A DNA stretch of 64,000 nt from positions 1,597,506 to 1,661,505 of the forward strand of contig CM035359.1 of the NCBI GenBank assembly GCA_020137815.1, read 5' to 3'. The notes beneath the pieces are model-generated. The model saw only the letters and a program-made list of their open reading frames with translations, was not told the origin of the DNA and ran no database searches. Position numbers and translations under genes: made by a program. Origin of the DNA: Hormiphora californensis. Its lineage: Eukaryota; Ctenophora; Tentaculata; Cydippida; Pleurobrachiidae. The number at the start of each line of letters is the position of its first letter. The first letter of the stretch is position 1. Positions 1 to 11,194 of the stretch are shown one piece after another.

Positions 1-168
1 CCCTTGATCCCTTACAACCCCCTCCCTCTCCCAGATCAGATCTCCCCTTACAACCCTCCTCCTCACTCAGATTAGTATTATATCTCCCCCTCCTCTTACA
101 ACCCTCCTCCTCACTCAGATCAGTATCATATCTCCCCCTCCCCTTACAACTCCCTCCCTCTCCCTCAG
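1..168 (+). repeat. Minisatellite whose unit contains a splice acceptor, abutting exon 169-338
   Basis: About four diverged units of roughly 50-58 bp. Each is a C/T-rich tract, then CAG, then AT(T/C)AGTAT-like sequence. The last unit runs straight into the candidate exon that begins ATTAGTATG at 169. Every unit therefore looks like a polypyrimidine tract, an AG acceptor and the first bases of that exon. The array may continue to the left of the window. Confidence 0.75.
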
Positions 169-338
169 ATTAGTATGCTTTACTCCAAAGTGCCATGTGG
201 TGAGTCCGAGCAACAACTCCCAATACCACAATCGTTATCCGTCGTCGAGGAACATCAGAAGCGAAGTAGTGGGAGATTGTCGAGTGTGATGGGGAAAAGT
301 CAGTCCAGACTCGACCAACTGAGAGATAGGAGCACCAG
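169..338 (+). CDS. Candidate internal exon, function unknown
   Basis: An open frame runs from a pyrimidine-rich CAG acceptor (167-168) to a GTATGA donor at 339. It encodes about 56 residues that are Ser/Gln/Arg-rich, with a likely helix near RLDQLRDRS. If unspliced, the frame would read on to a TAA... stop near 414, so it could also be a terminal exon. It starts in phase 0 and ends in phase 2. The next recognisable exon on this strand (10403-10503) needs phase 1 in its best frame, so the two cannot be joined directly unless an exon is missing, there is an indel, or a different frame is used. I do not recognise a family. Confidence 0.42.
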
Positions 339-439
339 GTATGATGAAGCCCCTGACTTCAGTTGCCTAGCTATTATAGAGGAGGAGGGAGGGTTAGAAC
401 AAAACAAAACTTGAGAAAGTTTCTTAGTTTCTGGATTGC

Positions 440-848
440 TTACTCAATATTATAATTGGTTACTGAATGTTATAATTGGTTACCCAATGTTATAATTGGT
501 TACTCAATATTATAATTGGTTACTGAATGTTATAATTGGTTACCCAATGTTATAATTGGTTACTCAATGTTATAATTGGTTACTCAATGTTATAATTGGT
601 TACTCAATGTTATAATTGGTTATTCAATGTTATAATTGGTTACCCAATGTTATAATTGGTTACAGCTCAATGTTATAATTGGTTACTCAATGTTATAATT
701 GGTTACAGCTCAATGTTATAATTGGTTACTCAATGTTATAATTGATTACTCAATGTTATAATTGGTTACTCAATGTTATAATTGATTACTCAATGTTATA
801 ATTGGTTACTCAATGTTATAATTGGTTACTCAATGTTATAATTGGTTA
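440..848. repeat. 20-bp satellite, about 20 copies
   Basis: Tandem copies of a 20-bp unit, TACTCAATGTTATAATTGGT, with few substitutions. Two units carry a short CAGC-type insertion. There is no spacer structure. The array ends directly at the left stem of the hairpin element at 847. Confidence 0.95.
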
Positions 849-1010
849 TATGTGCTATAACACCGGTGTGTATCTGTATATCGCGCCCCGCGCGGGGCGT
901 GATATGCACGCATATCGGCTCCTTGCGGAGCAAGGAGACGATATGCAATATATCGCCCCGAACGTAGTGAGGGCGATATATTTGATACACATAAGGTGTT
1001 ATAGCATATA
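847..1010. repeat. Cloverleaf-like foldback element: outer stem enclosing three hairpins
   Basis: The outer arms (TATATG.GCTATAACACC near 847-864, and its inverse at 995-1010) pair and enclose three separate inverted repeats. These are roughly 877-904 (core GCGCCCCGCGCGGGGCG), 910-946 (core CTCCTTGCGGAGCAAGGAG) and 949-982 (core TCGCCCCGAACG..GGGCGA). The layout resembles a cloverleaf in DNA. No known RNA gene is recognised. A second element with the same plan lies at 49512-49710. Confidence 0.75.
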
Positions 1011-1657
1011 ACGCCCACTGCAAGCAAGGAGAGAACAACACTAATCCCCTTTCAAGTTTTTAAAGTCAATTTGACAAACTATTCAACATCATCAAAGTTT
1101 CACAGTTTAACAACAAATAATGACACAGCGAGAGAGAGGTAACACAACTCATGTCAACCCTTCAAATATGTTCCCTTTTCAACTCCAGACATGTCTATAG
1201 ATGTCTAGACACTCACACACACACAAGCGAACTATTGGGTGCTAATTAAATAGAGAGAGATAACGATTACCAATGTCTCTCTTGTCTCTCTCTCTTGTCG
1301 CCATTCTGCCGCCCCTTGTTGTGTCAATCTCTCTCTATTTGCAACAGTGTGTACACACAAACAAAAGAAAGAGTTTTCACACCTTTTTGGGCGAATTCTT
1401 GCGTGTAATAAACTGCACTTTAATAGCGGGAGTTATGAGATTTATCACTTCGGGTTCAGTCATATCAGCCCGCTACCGCGCGGGTGTTATTTCTCCAAAA
1501 AATGCGCAGTGGGCGTTATATATAGTTGTCTCATGGATTCCATTTTCAGTCATAATACGAAACGAAAAGGTGATGTGCTAAGTGACTTGATCACAATGAA
1601 CAAGAAAACTGGCAATTTCTCTGGTAAGTCGATGATGTTTTTTATTTTGAAACTTAG

Positions 1658-1658
<1 letters not shown>
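1011..1658. other. Stretch with no supported gene
   Basis: AT-rich sequence with short CA and GA runs near 1215-1265. A further hairpin-bearing segment near 1420-1520 includes CCGCTACCGCGCGGG and GCGCAGTGGGCGTTATA, similar to the right flank of the 847-1010 element (CGCCCACTGC). The open frames here lack splice context or recognisable domains. Confidence 0.5.

Positions 1659-1747
<89 letters not shown>
1659..1747. repeat. (GA)n microsatellite
   Basis: Almost pure GA dinucleotide run of about 89 bp. It produces artefactual Arg-Glu and Ser-Leu reading frames on the two strands. Confidence 0.97.
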
Positions 1748-1750
<3 letters not shown>

Positions 1751-2055
1751 CGAAAGAAAAATTTATAAATTGTACGGTGTAACTAGGGGGTATTACTTTT
1801 ATCCAATAACGAACTGTTACGTCAGTAGACCCCCAGTCTATAAATAATACTTGTCGACTGTGGGCTGACGCAAGTCGCAACCGGTTATTAGGTTTTAGGG
1901 GGGCTCATATTTATTAAATATGCTTCTCAAGAAGCAGTTGAAGTATTATATCGAGTATGTTAAAATTAAAAGGTCTAGACTTAAGCAAAAGTTTAATTAA
2001 TAATTTATGTATCCTGCAGGGGCTATAAATTCTCTTGATGTGATAGCTCAAAGAG

Positions 2056-2479
2056 TAACACCCCGTCCCCTCAGGGAGTATTTCTAACACCCCCTTCCCC
2101 CTCAGGGAGTATTTCTAACACCCCGTCCCCCTCAGGGAGTATTTCAAACACCCCCATCTCCTCAGGGAGTATTTCTAACACCCCGTCCCCCTCAGGGAGT
2201 ATTTCTAACATCCCCATCCCCCTGCCTCAGGGAGTATTTCAAACACCGCCTTCCCCCTCAGGGAGTATTTCAAACACCCCACTCCCCCTCAGGGAGTATT
2301 TCCAACACCCCCTTCCCCCAGGGAGTATTTCAAACACCCTCTTCCCCCTGAGGGAGTATTTCTAACACCCCGTCCCCCTGAGGGAGTATTTCAAACACCC
2401 CGTCCCCTCAGGGAGTATTTCTAACACCCCGTCCCCTCAGGGAGTATTTCTAACACCCCGTCCCCTTCAGGGAGTATGT
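2056..2479 (+). repeat. 30-bp acceptor minisatellite, left part (14 units)
   Basis: Units of about 29-33 bp of the type CACCCC.TCCCCCTCAGGGAGTATTTC(T/A)AA. Fourteen GGAGTAT cores can be counted. Nearly every unit has a pyrimidine tract followed by CAG or GAG and then GGAGTATTTC. That is the acceptor plus the start of the exon at 10403. The array stops abruptly at GGAGTAT (2479), where a 7.7-kb satellite block begins. The matching right part resumes at 10219. Confidence 0.9.
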
Positions 2480-2869
2480 TCGCAAAAGGCAAGCTTCCCC
2501 TCGTCCGACCCGAAGTTGGAATCATATGGGTTTAGTTTGTCGAACCGGCAAGTTGCTAACATGTTTCAAATCTTCACTACTTCTCAAATGATCCCATACT
2601 TTCAGTCTAATCCCAAAATCCTATTAAAAATAGAGACAAAAATAACGGCACCAAACTGTGAAATGCCCTTGCATTAGTGCGAGTAGAATAAAATCAATTT
2701 TCTATCTAAAGGCCGAGTTTATAGCAAGAAAGGACTATTTTACAACGAATTCTCTGGTTAGTATGGTAACCAACTCCGTTGTCATGGTAAATCAATCGAA
2801 CTCTATCGAGTTCTATCGCCAGCAACTGGATGAAAATTTATCCATTTCATTATGCACAATGCACAGGCT

Positions 2870-3260
2870 TTGGTTACGAAGTTACCCCTTGCCAGCGTGT
2901 GCACGCGAAGGTCGCCCGGCGACAGAGTGTGACAGTTCGTCATACACATTTCCACCTGGAATTTCTTGCTCGCATTCTCTGTCAGAATCTGTATAACACG
3001 CACGTGAATTTGAGGCGCGGCGCGGCGCATCTGCACGTGCGGTTTTTCCAGCGAGAGTGAGAGACAATCGTATAACGTTAATATGTCTCTCTGATCTTTA
3101 ATCTCGCACGTGAATTTGAGCCGCGGCGCGGCGCATCTGCACGTGCGGTTCTTCCCGATAGAAATTTCAAACAGAAACTCCAGATAGAAATTCCAAATAG
3201 AAATGTGTATGACGCCGTGTAAGGTGTCTTCGATACCAAGCACAGGCTTGTGTAACAAAA
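2870..3260. repeat. Duplicated GC-rich segment with CACGTG motifs
   Basis: Two copies of a roughly 60-bp segment (about 3000-3050 and 3105-3155) share GGCGCGGCGCATCTGCACGT followed by GCGGTT. A related piece lies inside the foldback at about 23010-23035. Embedded in the satellite block. No gene is evident. Confidence 0.6.
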
Positions 3261-4565
3261 AGGGGCGTTTTTATAGCTTATTGTTCATCATAACCTGAAA
3301 TAAATAATTTTCATTACTTTCACAAAGGCTCAAAGTTTGAATATCAAATTTGCCAAAACTGTGCAGGGGCAAATTGGTGCAGGGGCAAAAGTTTTAATTG
3401 ATTATAATTAATTAATTAATTAGAAAATCAAAAATCCGGCTCCGTTATGACTCGTAGTTATACTACTAGAACATACATGCAAAGTTTCATTTCGAAATTT
3501 CAAACGGTGTGGCCACAGTTTGAATATCAAAGTTGCAAAAAATGTGCAGGGGCAAACAAAATGGTGCAGGGGCAAATGTTCAGGGGAAAATTGCACAAAT
3601 TGTGCAGGGGCAAATTTTAATTAATTTGCCTATAATTAATTACCTAATTGATATATTAATCATACGGCTCTTCTAGTACTCGTAGTTATGATACTAGAAC
3701 ATGCATAGAAAGTTTCGTGTCAAAATATTAAACGGTGTGGACACAGTTCGATCGCAATTTTGGTGCAAGGGCAGCCCCTGAACCATTTGCCCTTGCACAT
3801 TGCCTACCCCTGCACCAAATTCCATTTTTTGCACGGCTCTAACTAACTAATTAATTAATTTTGACTATTCCCACTTTTCGAACATCATCTTTTATGATTG
3901 AAGAACATTCCTACAAAGTTTCAAGTCGATATTTTAAGCAGAACGGAAAATAGAATTTGGTGCAGGGGCGCGGTGCAGGGGACAGAACACGCAATATGCA
4001 GGGGCACGGTGCCCCTGCACCGTTTTTAATTACCTATAATTAATTAATTAATTAAAAATTCAAAAATCCGCCAACGTCATGACACAAAGGAATACTACAA
4101 GAACATGCCTACAAAATTTCAAGTCGATATCTCAAAACGTTGTGGCCACAATCGTTGACATGAATTTTTGCCCCCCCCCCCCCCCCCGAAAAAAGACTTA
4201 CGTTTGTATTAATGATTGCAAAAGGCAAGCTTCCCCTCGTCCGACCCGAAGTTGGGAGATTCGTCGAAACAGCAACCTTCAGGCTGTTAAAATATTTTTT
4301 GATGCGCGGCGGCCTGTTTATTATAGTAGGGTCGGTTGTGGGAAGTTGGGTCTGGAATTTTAAATTTGATATGATTAGGGACTCTATAAAAAGTCCAAAG
4401 TACCATCCCACAGGTCTCTACCACCCCCGGTTCACTAATTAGTCGTAATTATGTGATTTATGACGTTATCGCCAATTAGCACTAATAATACCAGTTCCTG
4501 GTCACTTTGAGCTTAGATTTTGATACCAGCTGATAGAGGATCACTAGATTTTTCCGTTTGGCTGG

Positions 4566-4904
4566 CGCCCCCATAAAAAAGTCGCTTGGCAAATTCCCTC
4601 GTCGCTCGGCAATTGGTTCGGCAACAACAGGTGGTTTGCCGAGCCAGTCGCTCGGCTAATCAAGGAAGTCGCCGTGTTTTCACCGCGTTCTTACAGAAAA
4701 AGTACATTTTTTCAGCACTTTTTTTCAAAATCTCCTGCTGAAAAATACAAAGTGCTGAAAAAATGTGCTTTTTCTGTAAGAACGCGGTGAAATCACGGAG
4801 ACTTCCTTGATTAGCCGAGCGACTGGCTCGGCAAACCACCTGTTGTTGCCGAACCAATTGCCGAGCGACGAGGGAATTTGCCAAGCGACTTTTTTATGGG
4901 GGCG
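4566..4904. mobile_element. Foldback MITE, about 340 bp
   Basis: Near-perfect palindrome with arms of about 150 bp starting CGCCCCCATAAAAAAGTCGC and ending in the inverse. It is flanked by TTGGCTGG on the left (4558-4565) and (G)TTGGCTGG on the right (4905-4913), which is an 8-9 bp target-site duplication. It codes for nothing; the frames on its two strands are mirror images. Superfamily not assigned (hAT or MULE by TSD length). Confidence 0.8.
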
Positions 4905-7900
4905 GTTGGCTGGCACCACGTGGGATTACGGGTTTAGGTCGTCGTGGGAGGTCGACATTATTCGCGTTCGATCGGGCTCGATGAGGTGATCAAAAGCTAG
5001 TGGGCCAGACCTTGGCCCCACCCCGTTCTTGGCTTATTGGGATTTTTCGGTTTCCCGCCAAAATATTTTCCCGCCATATATATGCTTTATTTTTTTTGCC
5101 CCTGCACTGCCACTGCACATTTTTTTAATTGCTTATAATTAATTTGATAATCAATTTTGAATATTCCCACTTTTTGTAGACCTTTCTATATGCTTGAACT
5201 ACATTACTGCAAAATTTTAGGCCGTTATTTATAGCAGAACGGAAAATATTTTCAAATGCTCAGGGGCAATGCTCAGGGGCACCAGAAAAATGTCCATTTT
5301 TTAATTGCTTATAATCAATTGGATAATTAATTTTGAATAGTCCCACCTTTTGTAGACGATTCCAAAACCGTTCATTCATAATTTGTTAAAGTTTTTATAT
5401 TTCCATTCATTGTATACCTTAATAATATTATTGATACGAAATCACCAGAGTCATATTAGATCAAATGATCTTATGCTACAGTTACCCAAGAAAATTTATT
5501 GGTATTTTTCCATTGTTTCTTGCTTAAATTATTTTAGAATTCGGACTGAAAAATGAGAATTTTCATCTACACCACCATTACTATATCTAGCTTGCGAGTG
5601 AGCCTTAACTAGTATAGCTACAGTTACTGAGAAGAATTAAGTTTTACGATCTAGAAGTATGATTTCATATTCTTTCACCCACGACAGACCCCCGACAGAC
5701 AGAAGACGATCTGGTGGTGATTCCGAAAGGATGATCCGGCACTATGCTGTCTCGCCTGTTCGGCGAGACTTGGCTGTGTGACTGTTTACAGTCCCAGATG
5801 AGTGGTCCAAACCAAACCAAACCAAACCTTTTGTAGACCTTTCTATATGCTTGAAGAGCATTCCTACAAAGTTTCAAGTCGATATTTCAAGCAGATCGGG
5901 AGATAATTGCGGCTCAGGTGCCCCTGGGCCACTTTTGTTAGTGCGAGGGCAATTTTAAAATTTTAATTGCTTATAATTAATTAATTAAGTAAAAAATCAA
6001 AAATCAGGCTCCGTGGTGACTCTTAGTTATACCACTAGAACATGCCTACAAAGTTTTAGATCGATATGTCAAACAGTGTGGCCACAATTTGAATTTTAAA
6101 ATTGCCCAGGGGCAGTTTTTTCAAATGCTCGGGGGCAAAATTCAGGGGCACCAGAAATGTCCATTTTTGCATGCCTATAACTCATTGATTACTTAATTTT
6201 GACTATTCTAACTTTTTGTAGATCATTTTTTATGCTTGAAGAGCATTCCTACAAAGTTTCAAGTCGATATTTCAAGCAGATCGGGAGATAATTTCGGCTC
6301 AGGGGCAATGCCCAGGGGACAGAACACGCCATGCTCAGGGGCACGGTGCAGGGGCTACTTTTTAATTACCTATAATTAATTAATTAGGCAAAAAATCAAA
6401 AATCCGGCCACGTTATGACACGTAGTTATACTACTAGAACACGCCTACAAAATTTCAGGTCGATATCTCAAAAAATGTGGCCACAATCGCTGCCTGAAAT
6501 TTGCCCCCCCCCCCCCCCCCCCCCGAAAAAAAGACCTACGTTTGTATATATGTTCGCAAAAGGCAAGCTTCCCCTCGTCCGACCCGAAGTTGCTAACATA
6601 TAGTCCGATATTTAATAATGGGAACGGGGGGCGTGCATTAAACAAAATTCGATTTGACAAATATTCGTTTCTCGGTTCAGGATCTAATGGCACACTTTGT
6701 TTCGATTGTTAAAGTCCATTTATTTTTCACCCAAAAACTTAAATTTAAAACTTTTGTGGCGTGCGCTACACGTTAACTATATTGTTTATAGCAAGAAAGG
6801 ACTATTTTACAACGAATTCCCTGGTTACTATGGTAACCAACACCGATGTCATAGTAAATTAATCGAACTCTATCGAGTCTATCGCCAGCATCTGTATGAA
6901 ACTTTCACAAAGGCTCAAAGTTTGAATATCAAATTTGCCAAAACTGTGCAGGGGCAAAAGTTTTAATTGATTATTATTAATTAATTAATTAGAAAATCAA
7001 AAATCTGGCTCCGTTATGACTAGAACATACATACAAAGTTTCATTTCGAAATTTCAAACGGTGTGGCCACAGTTTGAATATCAAAGTTGCAAAAATTGTG
7101 CAGGGGCAAACAAAATTGTGCAGGGGCAAAAGTTTTAATTACTTATAATTAATTAATTAATTAAAAAATCAGAAATCCGGCTCTTTTATGACTCGTAGTT
7201 ATACCACTAGAACATGCATGCAAAGTCTCATTTCGAAATATCAAACGGTGTGGCCACAGTTCGAATATCAAATTTACCGAAAATGTGCAGGGGCAACATT
7301 TGCCGCAAATGTACAGGGGCAAAATGTGCAGGGGCAAAATTTTAATTGCTTATAATTAATTGGATAATTAATTTTGACTATTCCCACTTTTTGTCGATCT
7401 TTCTATATGCATGAACTACATTACTACAAAATGTTAGGTCGTTATTTATAGCAGAACAGAAAATATACCATTTTTAGTTGCCTTGTTCAGGAAATGTGCA
7501 GGGGGTCGAAATCAGCGGTGCAGGGGAAAGATGGTGCAGGGGCAAAATTTTAATTACTTATAATTAATTAGTTAAATTAAAAATAAGAAATCCAGCCTTT
7601 TTATGACTCGTAGTTATACTACTAGAACATGCATACAAAGTTTCATTTCGAAAAAACAAACGGTTTGGCCACAGTTTGAATATCAAAATTGCAAAAAATG
7701 TGCAGGGGTATTTGCCCCTGTACATTTTCAAAAAAAGTGCAGGGGGCCCTAAAAAAGTCCATTTTTGCATGCCTATAACTAATTAATTAATTAATTTTCA
7801 ATACTCCCACTTTTCGAATATCATTTTTTATGATTGAAGAACATTCCTACAAAGTTTCAAGTCAATATTTCAAGCAGAACGGAAGATAAACCGTGTGCAG

Positions 7901-9830
7901 GGGCACGCGTGCAGGGGCAAAAAATCAAAATGTACAGGGGCAATGTGCAGGGGCAAATTTTGATAGCTTATAATTAATTAATTAATTAAAAAATCAAAAA
8001 TCCGGCCACGTTATGACACGTAGTTATACTACTAGAACATGCCTACAAAATTTCAGGTCGATATCTCAAACGATGTGGCCGCAATCGCTGCCTGAAATTT
8101 GCCCCCCCCCCCCCCCCGAAAATCTTCTATTCTTTGTATATATGATCGCAAAAGGCAAGCTTCCCCTCGTCCGACCCGAAGTTGGAATTATAGGGGTTTA
8201 GTTTGTCGAACCGGCAAGTTGCTAACATATTTTAAATCTTCACTACTTCTCAAATGATCCCATACTTTCAGTCTAATCCCAAAATCCTATTAAAAATAGA
8301 GACAAAAATAACGGCACCAAACTGTGAAATGCCCTTGCATTAGTGCGAGTAGAATAAAATCAATTTTGTATCTCACCACGTTAATTAATCATTAATTAAG
8401 TTAATGCTCTTATTTGTTTTAGAGGTGCTCAAATTTGATCTAAATGCCGAGTTTATAGCAAGAAAGGACTATTTTACAACGAATTCCCTGGTTACTATGG
8501 TAACCAACACCGATGTCATAGTAAATTAATCGAACTCTATCGAGTCTATCGCCAGCATCTGTATGAAACTTTCACAAAGGCTCAAAGTTTGAATATCAAA
8601 TTTGCCAAAACTGTGCAGGGGCAAAAGTTTTAATTGATTATTATTAATCAATTAATTAGAAAATCAAAAATCCGGCTCCGTTATGACTCGTATTTATACT
8701 ACTAGAACATACATACACAGTTTCATTTCGAAAAAACAAACGGTTTGGCCACAGTTTGAATATCAAAGTTGCAAAAATTGTGCAGGGGCAAACAAAATTG
8801 TGCAGGGGCAAAAGTTTTAATTACTTATAATTAATTAATTAATTAAAAAATCAGAAATCCGGCTCTTTTATGACTCGTAGTTATACCACTAGAACATGCA
8901 TGCAAAGTCTCATTTCGAAATATCAAACGGTGTGGCCACAGTTCGAATATCAAATTTACCAAAAATGTGCAGGGGCAACATTTGCCGCAAATGTACAGGG
9001 GCAAAATGTGCAGGGGCAAAATTTTAATTGCTTATAATTAATTGGATAATTAATTTTGACTATTCCCACTTTTTGTCAATCTTTCTATATGCATGAACTA
9101 CATTACTACAAAATGTTAGGTCGTTATTTATAGCAGAACAGAAAATATACCATTTTTAGTTGCCTTGTTCAGGAAATGTGCAGGGGGTCGAAATCAGCGG
9201 TGCAGGGGAAAGATGGTGCAGGGGCAAAATTTTAATTACTTATAATTAATTAGTTAAATTAAAAATAAGAAATCCAGCCTTTTTATGACTCGTAGTTATA
9301 CTACTAGAACATGCATACAAAGTTTCATTTCGAAAAAACAAACGGTTTGGCCACAGTTTGAATATCAAAATTGCAAAAAATGTGCAGGGGTATTTGCCCC
9401 TGTACATTTTCAAAAAAAGTGCAGGGGGCCCTAAAAAAGTCCATTTTTGCATGCCTATAACTAATTAATTAATTAATTTTCAATACTCCCACTTTTCGAA
9501 TATCATTTTTTATGATTGAAGAACATTCCTACAAAGTTTCAAGTCAATATTTCAAGCAGAACGGAAGATAAACCGTGTGCAGGGGCACGCGTGCAGGGGC
9601 AAAAAATCAAAATGTACAGGGGCAATGTGCAGGGGCAAATTTTGATAGCTTATAATTAATTAATTAATTAAAAAATCAAAAATCCGGCCACGTTATGACA
9701 CGTAGTTATACTACTAGAACATGCCTACAAAATTTCAGGTCGATATCTCAAACGATGTGGCCGCAATCGCTGCCTGAAATTTGCCCCCCCCCCCCCCCCC
9801 CCCCCGAAAATCTTCTATTCTTTGTATATA

Positions 9831-10220
9831 AAGGGCCGTCACTTTTTGGATTTGGTGCAGGGGCAAAATTTTTTTTTTCGTTTTTTCTGTTTTCTTCGGG
9901 TCGGAGGTGCCTGCCGGCACCTAAATAGGGCCGTCACTTTTTGGATTTGGTGCAGGGGCAAATTTTTTTTTTTCGTTTTTTCTGTTTTCTTCGGGTCGGA
10001 GGTGCCTGCCGGCACCTAAATAGGGCCGTCACTTTTTGGATTTGGTGCAGGGGCAAATTTTTTTTTCTTCGTTTTTTCTGTTTTCTTCGGGTCGGAGGTG
10101 CCTGCCGGCACCTAAATAGGGCCGGCATTTTTGGGTTTTTGTGCAGGGGCAAAATTTTTTTTTTCTTTTTTTCGTTTTTGCTGTTTTCTTCGGGTCGGAG
10201 GTGCCTGCCGGCACCTAAAT
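9831..10220. repeat. About 95-bp tandem repeat, four units
   Basis: Four units each contain AGGGCCG(T/G)CA, GTGCAGGGGCAAA, a T-tract, TTCTTCGGGTCGGAGG and the palindrome GTGCCTGCCGGCACC. The array closes the satellite block just before the minisatellite resumes. The apparent proteins in this region are frames through the repeat. Confidence 0.9.
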
Positions 10221-10416
10221 TTCAAACACCCCGTCCCCTCAGGTAGTATTTCAAACACCCCCTTCCCCCTCAGGTAGTATTTCAATTTTCAAACACCCCC
10301 TTCCCCCTCAGGGAGTATTTCAAACACCCCGTCCCCTCAGGGAGTATTTCTAACACCCCGTCCCCCTGAGGGAGTATTTCAAACACCCCCATATCCCCGC
10401 AGGGAGTATTTCAAAC
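10219..10416 (+). repeat. 30-bp acceptor minisatellite, right part (six units), running into a coding exon
   Basis: Same unit as 2056-2479. The last unit, CCCCGCAG then GGAGTATTTCAAAC, is continuous with ATGAGTCAG of the exon, so the real acceptor (AG at 10401-10402) is the final repeat unit. Two units have GGTAGTAT instead of GGGAGTAT. Confidence 0.88.
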
Positions 10417-11061
10417 ATGAGTCAGCTGGTTCATGGTGTCAACTGGTTTACCAACAAGGTCAAAGGTTCCTTGGATGCACCCGAGAAAAAGAAGAAATGG
10501 CAGGTTAGTCGAAACCCCTTCTAAGGGAAAGTCAAACCCCTTTTTAGCGAAAGTCGAAACCCCTTTTTTGGGCTTCGTTAATTTCCCTCGCTGCGAGGAA
10601 AGATGAAAATAGCTTTCTCATGAGAAAGTTTTGCAACATATTCTGTGCAGCAGTGTGCACCAAATTGCTCTGTTCTTTAGGACGTGACTGTCGCAAACGC
10701 TAACCATTTCCTCCAAGCTTGATGGTTTGCTATTTATCTATGCATACAGTTACCTTACAACTTTATTCTTGAATAAAGTTGTAAGGTAAGTCATGAATAA
10801 AGTTGTAAAGTAAGTCATTTAACCATCGCACTTGAAAGTGCGATGGTTAAATGAGGGGGGGGGACTATTATTCTACAATGTTAATTATTCTACAATGTAA
10901 TTATTCTTCTACAATGTAAATTCAACATGGTGCGACACCGGGACACCCCTGAGAATCACTGAGAATCATCCCCATTTCAGCAGTCTAGTCAGTAAATAGT
11001 AGTGTAGTTATCCACTCGCCATGATGTCCTCATCTCTCTCTCTCTCTCTTCTCTCTCTCTC

Positions 11062-11142
<81 letters not shown>

Positions 11143-11154
11143 CTTCTCTCACTT

Positions 11155-11194
<40 letters not shown>

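Larger units (their letters stand above)
2480..10220. repeat. 7.7-kb higher-order satellite block interrupting the acceptor minisatellite
   Basis: Four large units each begin with the same approximately 40-bp sequence (TTCGCAAAAGGCAAGCTTCC and on) at about 2478, 4213, 6549 and 8143. Inside, diverged monomers of about 150-220 bp alternate TTAATTAATTAA runs, a TATGACTCGTAGTTATAC box, a GTGTGGCCACA box and many copies of GTGCAGGGGCAAA. Units are closed by poly-C runs at about 4170, 6504, 8102 and 9784. A segment of about 1.36 kb (6786-8141) recurs nearly identically at 8452-9829. No credible coding sequence; identical small frames at 7564-7770 and 9246-9452 simply mirror the duplication. Confidence 0.85.

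Noticed and set aside
440-848. CRISPR-like array
   Set aside because: The 20-bp units are directly adjacent with no spacers, and the DNA is animal nuclear sequence.
7564-9452. Identical 68-residue minus-strand frames at 7564-7770 and 9246-9452
   Set aside because: They fall in the duplicated 1.36-kb satellite segment and contain the repeat words; identity reflects the DNA duplication.
9822-10246. Phe/Arg-rich membrane-like proteins on both strands
   Set aside because: Frames through the 95-bp tandem repeat with T-tracts.
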